Origin: Enterobacter sp. 638
GTDB lineage: Bacteria > Pseudomonadota > Gammaproteobacteria > Enterobacterales > Enterobacteriaceae
Direction: 5' to 3'
DNA length: 64,000 bases
NCBI RefSeq assembly: GCF_000016325.1
Contig: NC_009436.1
Coordinates: 3,162,001-3,226,000 of the forward strand
Below the pieces are notes generated by a model. It was not told the origin of the DNA, ran no database searches, and saw nothing but the letters and a program-made list of their open reading frames with translations. This document shows, in pieces, positions 57,726-64,000 of this stretch (the stretch's first letter is position 1; each line of letters begins with the position of its first letter). A program made the position numbers and the translations under genes.

Positions 57726-60700
57726 ATGGCGAATTTCTTCATTGATCGCCCCATTTTTGCCTGGGTGCTGGCAATTATTTTATGTCTGACAGGCACTCTC
57801 GCTATTCTGTCACTTCCTGTTGAGCAATATCCCGATCTGGCCCCACCGAACGTTCGTATTACCGCGAACTACCCCGGGGCATCAGCCCAAACGCTGGAAA
57901 ACACCGTTACCCAGGTGATTGAACAGAACATGACCGGGCTGGATAATCTGATGTATATGTCTTCGCAAAGCAGCGCGACTGGCCAGGCGACCGTTACCTT
58001 GAGTTTCACCGCCGGGTCTGACCCCGATGAAGCCGTACAGCAGGTGCAAAACCAGCTGCAATCAGCCATGCGAAAACTGCCGCAGGCGGTACAAAATCAG
58101 GGCGTCACGGTCCGTAAAACCGGTGATTCGAATATCCTGACGATTGCCTTTGTCTCCACCGACGGTTCGATGGATAAGCAGGATATCTCGGACTATGTCG
58201 CCAGTAATATTCAGGACCCGCTGAGTCGTATTAACGGCGTTGGCGATATCGACGCCTATGGTTCGCAATATTCCATGCGTATTTGGCTCGATCCGGCGAA
58301 GCTGAATAGCGTGCAAATGACGGCAACGGATGTGACCAATGCCATCAAATCCCAGAATGCGCAAATTGCTGTCGGCCAACTCGGCGGCACGCCGTCTGTT
58401 GATAACCAGGCGCTAAACGCCACCATCAATTCGCAGTCATTGCTTCAGACACCGCAGCAATTCCGCGACATCACCCTGCGCGTCAATCCGGACGGGTCGG
58501 AAGTGCGTCTGGGAGATGTCGCAAAAGTGGAAATGGGCGCGGAAAAATACGACAACCTGAGTCGATTTAACGGCAATCAGGCGTCAGGTTTAGGGGTAAA
58601 ACTTGCCTCAGGGGCCAACGAAATGGCCACCGCAAAGCTGGTCATTGATCGGCTGGACGAACTCGCGCCCTATTTCCCGCACGGCCTGGAATATAAAGTC
58701 GCATTTGAAACCACCTCCTTCGTAAAAGCGTCCATCGAAGATGTGGTTAAAACGCTGCTCGAAGCCATCGCGCTGGTGTTCCTGGTGATGTATCTGTTCC
58801 TGCAAAATTTTCGCGCGACGCTTATCCCGACGATTGCCGTCCCGGTGGTGCTGCTCGGAACATTCGCTGTGTTATACGCCTTCGGCTACAGCATCAACAC
58901 CCTCACCATGTTTGCCATGGTGCTGGCAATTGGCTTGCTGGTGGATGACGCCATTGTCGTGGTGGAAAACGTCGAGCGTATCATGACGGAAGAAGGCCTT
59001 TCGCCGCGCGACGCGACGCGTAAATCCATGGGGCAAATTCAGGGGGCGCTGGTGGGGATCGCGATGGTGCTCTCCGCCGTTTTCGTGCCTATGGCCTTCT
59101 TCGGTGGCACAACCGGTGCGATTTATCGTCAGTTCTCAATCACCATTGTTTCAGCGATGGTGCTGTCAGTGCTGGTGGCGATGATCCTGACGCCCGCCCT
59201 TTGCTCAACGCTGCTCAAGCCGTTGCACAAAGGCGAACAGCACGGGCAAAAAGGGTTCTTCGGCTGGTTTAACCGCATGTTTAATCGCAATGCGGCGCGC
59301 TATGAGGCGGGTGTCGCAAACATATTACACCGCAGTCTGCGCTGGATCGTCATTTACGTTTTACTGCTCGGCGGGATGGTGTTTTTATTCCTGCGCCTGC
59401 CGACTTCGTTCCTGCCGCTAGAAGACAGAGGCATGTTTATCACGTCAGTCCAGTTGCCCAGCGGTGCCACCCAACAGCAAACGCTGAAGGTCGTGCAGAA
59501 GGTTGAACAGTACTTTTTCACCCATGAAAAAGACAATATTGTGTCGGTGTTTTCAACCGTCGGCTCTGGCCCTGGGGGCAACGGGCAGAACGTCGCGCGG
59601 ATGTTCGTCCGCCTGAAAGGTTGGGACGAGCGCGACAGCAAGACCGGATCTTCTTTCGCCATTATCGAACGCGCCACCAAAGCATTTACGCGCATTAAGG
59701 AAGCACGCGTATTTGCCAGCAGCCCGGCGGCCATTAGCGGTCTGGGCAGTTCGGCGGGTTTTGATATGGAATTGCAGGATCATGCAGGAGCCGGACACGA
59801 TGCGCTCATGGCTGCCCGCGATCGGTTGCTTGACCTGGCGGGTAAAGACCCTTCGCTCACGCGCGTGCGCCACAACGGTCTTGATGACAGCCCGCAATTA
59901 CAGATTGATATCGATCAGCGCAAAGCCCAGGCGCTGGGGGTTTCCATCAATGATATTAACGATACGCTGCAAACGGCCTGGGGCTCCAGCTACGTGAACG
60001 ACTTTATGGATCGCGGCCGTGTGAAAAAGGTTTACGTTCAGGCGGCTGCGCCTTATCGCATGCTGCCCGACGATATCAATCTGTGGTACGTGCGCAATAA
60101 CGCTGGCGGGATGGTGCCGTTCTCCGCGTTCGCGACGTCTCACTGGGAGAGCGGTTCTCCGCGTCTGGAACGCTATAACGGCTATTCCGCGCTAGAAATC
60201 GTGGGTGAAGCCGCGCCGGGAGTCAGTACCGGAACCGCGATGGACACCATGGAGAAGCTGGTTCAGCAACTGCCGGCCGGTTTTGGCCTTGAGTGGACCG
60301 CGATGTCCTATCAGGAACGGCTCTCTGGCGCGCAAGCCCCTGCCCTGTATGCGCTGTCATTGCTGGTGGTGTTCCTGTGCCTCGCCGCGCTCTATGAAAG
60401 CTGGTCCGTACCGTTCTCCGTCATGCTGGTGGTTCCACTCGGTGTCATCGGGGCATTACTCGCCACCTGGATGCGTGGTCTGGAAAACGACGTGTACTTC
60501 CAGGTAGGGTTGCTTACGGTCATCGGCCTGTCGGCGAAAAACGCGATTCTGATCGTCGAATTTGCCAATGAGATGAATTCGAAGGGACACGATCTGCTGT
60601 CGTCTACGCTGCACGCGTGTCGTCAGCGTCTGCGCCCGATCCTGATGACGTCTCTGGCATTTGTTTTTGGCGTGCTGCCCATGGCGACCAGTTCTGGGGC

Positions 60701-60839
60701 AGGTTCCAGCAGCCAGCATGCGGTGGGGACGGGGGTGATGGGCGGAATGATTTCAGCCACGGTTCTGGCAATCTATTTCGTTCCGTTGTTCTTTGTGCTG
60801 GTGCGCCGTCGCTTCCCGCTGAAAGAGCGGCCAGAATAA
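57726..60839 (+). CDS. acrD: RND aminoglycoside efflux pump AcrD
   Basis: Inner-membrane proton-driven pump that works with AcrA and TolC, exporting aminoglycosides and some other amphiphiles. 1037 residues, the E. coli AcrD length, with the RND start [20 protein letters not shown], twelve membrane helices, the proton-relay pair in [19 protein letters not shown], and the second helix block [11 protein letters not shown]. No acrA-like gene is adjacent, which separates AcrD from AcrB and AcrF. Its upstream region holds CpxR and BaeR boxes. Confidence 0.97.
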   Translation: MANFFIDRPIFAWVLAIILCLTGTLAILSLPVEQYPDLAPPNVRITANYPGASAQTLENTVTQVIEQNMTGLDNLMYMSSQSSATGQATVTLSFTAGSDPDEAVQQVQNQLQSAMRKLPQAVQNQGVTVRKTGDSNILTIAFVSTDGSMDKQDISDYVASNIQDPLSRINGVGDIDAYGSQYSMRIWLDPAKLNSVQMTATDVTNAIKSQNAQIAVGQLGGTPSVDNQALNATINSQSLLQTPQQFRDITLRVNPDGSEVRLGDVAKVEMGAEKYDNLSRFNGNQASGLGVKLASGANEMATAKLVIDRLDELAPYFPHGLEYKVAFETTSFVKASIEDVVKTLLEAIALVFLVMYLFLQNFRATLIPTIAVPVVLLGTFAVLYAFGYSINTLTMFAMVLAIGLLVDDAIVVVENVERIMTEEGLSPRDATRKSMGQIQGALVGIAMVLSAVFVPMAFFGGTTGAIYRQFSITIVSAMVLSVLVAMILTPALCSTLLKPLHKGEQHGQKGFFGWFNRMFNRNAARYEAGVANILHRSLRWIVIYVLLLGGMVFLFLRLPTSFLPLEDRGMFITSVQLPSGATQQQTLKVVQKVEQYFFTHEKDNIVSVFSTVGSGPGGNGQNVARMFVRLKGWDERDSKTGSSFAIIERATKAFTRIKEARVFASSPAAISGLGSSAGFDMELQDHAGAGHDALMAARDRLLDLAGKDPSLTRVRHNGLDDSPQLQIDIDQRKAQALGVSINDINDTLQTAWGSSYVNDFMDRGRVKKVYVQAAAPYRMLPDDINLWYVRNNAGGMVPFSAFATSHWESGSPRLERYNGYSALEIVGEAAPGVSTGTAMDTMEKLVQQLPAGFGLEWTAMSYQERLSGAQAPALYALSLLVVFLCLAALYESWSVPFSVMLVVPLGVIGALLATWMRGLENDVYFQVGLLTVIGLSAKNAILIVEFANEMNSKGHDLLSSTLHACRQRLRPILMTSLAFVFGVLPMATSSGAGSSSQHAVGTGVMGGMISATVLAIYFVPLFFVLVRRRFPLKERPE

Positions 60840-60848
60840 AAGTGCATT

Positions 60849-60878
60849 AAAAAAGGCGGCTCCAGGGCCGCCTTTTTA
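60849..60878 (+). terminator. Terminator of acrD
   Basis: AAAAGGCGGC and GCCGCCTTTT form a 10-bp perfect stem followed by T-rich sequence. Confidence 0.88.
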
Positions 60879-60939
60879 TTGTGTGATGAATCACATCATT
60901 TTTATACTAAATAAGTGCTCTTGCAATTCTTCCTGAATG

Positions 60940-60999
60940 TCATTTACGAAGCATGTCTTCGATAAAATCTTTCCAGTTCCCCAGTTCACGTTCAATCAT
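60940..60999 (-). CDS. ypfM: Microprotein YpfM (19 aa)
   Basis: A 20-codon frame on the minus strand encoding MIERELGNWKDFIEDMLRK, one residue different from E. coli YpfM as I remember it. AGAGG lies six bases before the ATG. E. coli YpfM was detected by epitope tagging and its function is unknown. It is charged and amphipathic rather than hydrophobic. It has the same place, between acrD (convergent) and yffB. Confidence 0.88.
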   Translation of the reverse strand: MIERELGNWKDFIEDMLRK

Positions 61000-61387
61000 A
61001 ACAACCTCTCTTATTATTATGCGTATTCTATGAGAATATATCGGCATTGTGAAGATAATTTAATCAATCGGTTTGCTGCCCTTCCCCTTGCTGTACCTGA
61101 CGTGCTTCAAATATGGTCCTTTAACCATAAATTTTATGTGACCAATAGCAATATTTAGAAACAACCATACGTGTGGGTGATAATCTTATTACGCACTGAC
61201 TTTAAGCGAAATTTTGCTTATCTGGACATTTATGCGCTATAGATGAAATAATATTCAGCTTACATGTGTAGGTTGAATTACCAGACATAGTACAATCAGG
61301 CATAAAGCTAATATGTTATGTTTTGCCAAATAATATAACATCGAAAAAACTGAACATTTTTAATTAATAAAGACAAAAGGATTCATC
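61000..61387. other. AT-rich gap between ypfM and yffB
   Basis: 388 bases holding the divergent promoters of ypfM and yffB. Near its right end ATGTTAT and ATAACAT form an inverted repeat with a 15-base spacer (61313-61341), a possible operator. The open frame 60937-61158 has no ribosome site and lies over ypfM in antisense, so I do not call it. Confidence 0.4.
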
Positions 61388-61735
61388 ATGGTTGTGATGT
61401 ATGGAATTAAAAACTGCGACACCATTAAAAAAGCGCGCCGCTTCCTGGAGAGCCATAATGTCGAGTATCGCTTTCATGATTACCGCGTTGATGGGCTTGA
61501 CGCTGATTTCCTGCATACCGCCATCGCGGAACTGGGCTGGGAAGCGCTGCTGAATACGCGCGGAACAACCTGGCGTAAACTGGATGAATCCGTTCGCAAT
61601 AGCATCACTGACGCTGACAGCGCAGCAAAATTAATGCTTGAAATGCCAGCAATAATCAAACGCCCATTGCTCTGCGCGCCCGGTCAGCCTATGCTGCTGG
61701 GCTTTAGTGAATCCAGTTATCAGACTTATATTTGA
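61388..61735 (+). CDS. yffB: ArsC/Spx-family protein YffB
   Basis: A 115-residue thioredoxin-fold protein of the ArsC family, glutathione-linked in homologues. The N-terminal [17 protein letters not shown] carries the single active-site Cys, followed by the family's [11 protein letters not shown] and [23 protein letters not shown]; no arsenate-specific operon surrounds it. Start ATG 61388 follows AAAGGA. It is ten bases ahead of dapE, and the pair is co-transcribed as in E. coli. Confidence 0.94.
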   Translation: MVVMYGIKNCDTIKKARRFLESHNVEYRFHDYRVDGLDADFLHTAIAELGWEALLNTRGTTWRKLDESVRNSITDADSAAKLMLEMPAIIKRPLLCAPGQPMLLGFSESSYQTYI

Positions 61736-61745
61736 GGTGCAGTTT

Positions 61746-62873
61746 ATGTCATGCCCGGTCATTGAGCTGACTCAGCAGCTTATTCGCCGCCCTTCCCTTA
61801 GCCCGGACGATGCAGGTTGTCAGGCTTTAATGATTGAACGTCTGCGCGCGATCGGTTTTACCGTTGAGCGGATGGATTTTGGCGACACCCAGAACTTTTG
61901 GGCATGGCGCGGCCAGGGTGAAACCCTCGCTTTTGCCGGACATACTGACGTTGTCCCGGCAGGCGATGCTGACCGCTGGATCAATCCTCCGTTTGAACCG
62001 ACGATTCGTGACGGCATGCTGTTTGGTCGCGGTGCGGCTGACATGAAAGGCTCGCTGGCTGCGATGGTGGTGGCCGCCGAACGTTTCGTCGCCCAGCATC
62101 CAAACCACAAAAACCGTCTTGCATTCCTGATCACGTCCGATGAAGAAGCCAGCGCCAAAAATGGCACGGTGAGAGTCGTTGAAACGCTGATGGAACGCCA
62201 CGAACGCCTGGATTATTGTCTGGTAGGCGAACCGTCCAGCACCGAAGTCGTGGGCGATGTGGTGAAAAATGGCCGTCGCGGCTCGCTAACCTGCAACCTG
62301 ACGATTCACGGTGTGCAAGGCCACGTCGCGTATCCGCATCTTGCCGATAACCCGGTGCATCGCGCTGCGCCCATGCTGAATGAGCTGGTTAATATCGAAT
62401 GGGATAAAGGCAACGAATTCTTCCCGCCGACCAGCATGCAGATTGCAAATCTTCAGGCGGGTACGGGCAGCAACAACGTGATCCCCGGTGATTTCTCCGT
62501 ACAGTTCAACTTCCGTTTCAGCACGGAATTGACCGACGAAATGATTAAAAGCCGCGTCGTCGCTCTACTGGAAAAATACGAATTGCGCTATTCCGTGGAC
62601 TGGTGGCTGTCGGGCCAGCCGTTCCTGACCCAGCGCGGCAAGCTGGTCGATGCGGTGGTTAACGCCATCGCGCACTATAATGAAATTAAACCGCAACTGC
62701 TGACAACGGGCGGCACATCAGACGGACGCTTTATCGCCCGTATGGGTGCGCAGGTTGTCGAACTGGGACCAGTGAACGCCACCATTCATAAAATCAATGA
62801 ATGCGTGAATGCGGCTGATTTGCAGCTACTGGCGCGTATGTATCAACGTATCATGGAGCAACTCGTCGCCTGA
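61746..62873 (+). CDS. dapE: Succinyl-diaminopimelate desuccinylase
   Basis: Hydrolyses N-succinyl-L,L-diaminopimelate in lysine and peptidoglycan precursor synthesis. 375 residues from ATG 61746 ([20 protein letters not shown]), preceded by GAGG. M20 peptidase zinc ligands are in [11 protein letters not shown] (His66), [15 protein letters not shown] and [12 protein letters not shown]; the C-terminal ligand is in [11 protein letters not shown]. The open frame from 61707 overlaps yffB and is not used. Confidence 0.98.
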   Translation: MSCPVIELTQQLIRRPSLSPDDAGCQALMIERLRAIGFTVERMDFGDTQNFWAWRGQGETLAFAGHTDVVPAGDADRWINPPFEPTIRDGMLFGRGAADMKGSLAAMVVAAERFVAQHPNHKNRLAFLITSDEEASAKNGTVRVVETLMERHERLDYCLVGEPSSTEVVGDVVKNGRRGSLTCNLTIHGVQGHVAYPHLADNPVHRAAPMLNELVNIEWDKGNEFFPPTSMQIANLQAGTGSNNVIPGDFSVQFNFRFSTELTDEMIKSRVVALLEKYELRYSVDWWLSGQPFLTQRGKLVDAVVNAIAHYNEIKPQLLTTGGTSDGRFIARMGAQVVELGPVNATIHKINECVNAADLQLLARMYQRIMEQLVA

Positions 62874-62898
62874 CGATGGCTCTGAGAAGGAATAGCGA

Positions 62899-63096
62899 AT
62901 GGACTGGCTCAGTAAATACTGGTGGATTTTGGTGTTAGTGTTTCTGGTAGGCGTCTTACTTAACGTCATCAAAGATCTTAAGCGCGTTGATCATAAAAAG
63001 TTTCTCGCCAACAAGCCCGAACTTCCACCACATCGTGACTTCAACGATAAGTGGGACGATGACGACAACTGGCCGAAGAAAGACCAGAAGAAATAA
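62899..63096 (+). CDS. ypfN: UPF0370 small membrane protein YpfN
   Basis: 65 residues with one N-terminal membrane helix ([17 protein letters not shown]), then a basic linker and an acidic, Trp-containing tail ([15 protein letters not shown]). Nearly identical to E. coli YpfN. Function unknown. AAGGAA lies about six bases before the ATG; 25 bases separate it from dapE, so it is probably in the yffB-dapE-ypfN operon. Confidence 0.93.
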   Translation: MDWLSKYWWILVLVFLVGVLLNVIKDLKRVDHKKFLANKPELPPHRDFNDKWDDDDNWPKKDQKK

Positions 63097-63104
63097 TCGT
63101 TTTA

Positions 63105-63132
63105 TTTCCTCTCTCCGCCAGGAGAGAGGAAA
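63105..63132. terminator. CCCTCTCC-type hairpin between ypfN and ypfH
   Basis: TTTCCTCTCTCC-GCCA-GGAGAGAGGAAA, a perfect 12-bp stem in the convergent gap, just before the ypfH stop. Related to the hairpins at 7644, 41768 and 46299. Confidence 0.7.
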
Positions 63133-63138
63133 GCCACA

Positions 63139-63834
63139 TCACAAAAACTCTACGATATCGTCGTCATTCGGCTTACCGCCGCTCAGCGCTTCGTCGAAAT
63201 AATGCTTCGGCACGGTAAAGCGCAGATGATCAAGCGCAAACTGCATGCTGCGATCGTCAATCGCATGGCCCAGCTCATCAACGATATCCAGCGTCACGTC
63301 CCCGCCTTCACGAATCAACGCTTCCTGTGCCGCAATCGCGTGAGAAAGTTCGATGACCCGATCCTCACCACCGTGGATCAAGTGGATCGTCGTCGATGTG
63401 GTCGACGTTTTCGGTAGCGTTGCGAAGCGACCGTTAAACGCAATCACGCGTGACACCAGGCCTGGCTCGGTTTTTACACTCTCCAGCGACATAATTGCCC
63501 CCTGAGAAAAACCAATCAGCGCGGTGGCCGCTGCGCCAACGCCGCTCTGTTTTTGCCAGTAACGCACCGTATCAAGAAACGTCGGCATTATGGCGTCAAT
63601 ACGCGCCTGACGATTTTCTTCCGTCACACCCTGCACCGAAAACCACTGGCGTCCATTTGGACCGCACGGCTCAACGCCGCCCACGCTGACGATCAGCGCA
63701 TCGGGGAAAATGGGCGCAAACCAGCGTCCAATCTGCCCCATATTGGCGGCGTTATCGCCTACACCATGAAACAGCAGCAGCAATTGTTGCGCGGGTTTTT
63801 CGGGGCTTTGGACAACAAAATGGTCATGTTTCAT
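63139..63834 (-). CDS. ypfH: Alpha/beta-hydrolase (carboxylesterase) YpfH
   Basis: Cytoplasmic esterase of the phospholipase/carboxylesterase family, 231 residues. The nucleophile elbow is GFSQGAIM (catalytic Ser), the oxyanion-hole region LLLFHGVGDNAANMG lies near the start, and the late Asp and His are in HGGEDRVIELSHA and ELGHAID. E. coli YpfH hydrolyses short-chain p-nitrophenyl esters; the natural substrate is unknown. AAGGAG precedes the ATG. Confidence 0.94.
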   Translation of the reverse strand: MKHDHFVVQSPEKPAQQLLLLFHGVGDNAANMGQIGRWFAPIFPDALIVSVGGVEPCGPNGRQWFSVQGVTEENRQARIDAIMPTFLDTVRYWQKQSGVGAAATALIGFSQGAIMSLESVKTEPGLVSRVIAFNGRFATLPKTSTTSTTIHLIHGGEDRVIELSHAIAAQEALIREGGDVTLDIVDELGHAIDDRSMQFALDHLRFTVPKHYFDEALSGGKPNDDDIVEFL

Positions 63835-63908
63835 GGCAGTCTCCTTGATTCGATACGATGGATTTTACGCCTCCGGGAGGTAATCACCATGCCACTTTAC
63901 TGAAGGAG

Positions 63909-64000
63909 TCATTGAAAAAATTGCCATTGCAAAATGTCACTTTTAAGCTGTTGGCTACGCTGAATATCCAGTGAATCAAGGGCCTGATGCGCCTCACAAC
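63909..64000 (-). CDS. tmcA: Probable C-terminal end of TmcA (cut by window edge)
   Basis: An open frame entering from the right edge on the minus strand and ending at a TGA (63909-63911) gives about 29 residues with helical character, including QALDSLDIQRSQQLKSDILQ. In E. coli the gene upstream of ypfH on this strand is tmcA, which acetylates the wobble cytidine of elongator tRNA-Met. Assignment rests on position, not on a recognised motif. A CCTCCGGGAGG palindrome lies in the gap to ypfH. Confidence 0.5.
   Translation of the reverse strand, partial: CEAHQALDSLDIQRSQQLKSDILQWQFFQ

Noticed and set aside
60937..61158. 73-codon rightward frame over ypfM
   Set aside because: No ribosome site, antisense to the conserved ypfM and poor composition.

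Overview
The window is a typical enterobacterial chromosome segment. From the 63.9% to 95%-looking protein identity I can only judge by eye against remembered E. coli K-12 sequences, the gene order lpxP-alaC-ypdAB-glk-yfeO ... gltX-valUXY-lysV-xap ... ligA-zipA-cysZK-ptsHI-crr ... cysPTWAM ... maeB-talA-tktB ... narQ-acrD-dapE corresponds to about 53.5-56 min of the E. coli map. Several differences point to Enterobacter or a close genus (Lelliottia, Leclercia, Kluyvera): ipdC with a divergent aldo-keto reductase between yfeO and ypeC, a type VI secretion locus beside lpxP, and no ypdC/fry, yfeK/yfeS, ucpA/mur or eut blocks.

Layout. 1-2160 is an accessory edge: the start of a T6SS operon (tssB, leftward, cut by the window), then about 1.9 kb of AT-rich DNA holding one small secreted protein and a possible 54-aa ORF. 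2160-8640: lpxP, the microprotein ypdK, alaC, the pyruvate-sensing two-component pair ypdAB, glk. 8846-16238: yfeO, ipdC/akr, ypeC, mntH, nupC. 16278-21961: the EAL protein pdeA, two tRNA-Ala(GGC), yfeCD, gltX, three tRNA-Val(UAC) and tRNA-Lys(UUU). 22025-27893: xapABR, a FlxA-like protein, yfeR/yfeH, ypeB. 27895-41640: ligA, zipA, cysZ, cysK, the PTS operon ptsHI-crr, pdxK-cysM and the sulfate/thiosulfate importer cysPTWA. 41807-53603: yfeX-yfeY-yfeZ-ypeA, amiA-hemF, maeB, talA-tktB, ypfG, nudK. 53670-64000: aegA, narQ, acrD, ypfM, yffB-dapE-ypfN, ypfH and the probable tail of tmcA.

How the genes work together. Two themes dominate: carbon entry (PTS phosphorelay, glucokinase, transaldolase/transketolase, malic enzyme, pyruvate sensing, alanine aminotransferase) and sulfur assimilation (CysP binding protein, CysTWA transporter, CysZ, and the two O-acetylserine sulfhydrylases CysK and CysM, with pdxK making the PLP cofactor directly downstream of cysM). 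Smaller modules are envelope maintenance (lpxP, zipA, amiA, yfeY, acrD), metal uptake (mntH under Fur and MntR sites), purine nucleoside use (xapAB, nupC) and nitrate sensing (narQ).

I see no insertion sequence, prophage, integrase or CRISPR array, and no convincing new multi-gene system. The least explained DNA is the T6SS edge at 213-2160. Other points worth attention are two tandem 17-bp repeats spaced by 22 bp upstream of xapA, matching CpxR and BaeR boxes ahead of acrD, a diverged tRNA-Val copy, the cysM-pdxK junction, a recurring CCCTCTCC hairpin at four gene ends, and two microproteins (ypdK, ypfM). Gene comparisons to other species are from memory; no search was run.
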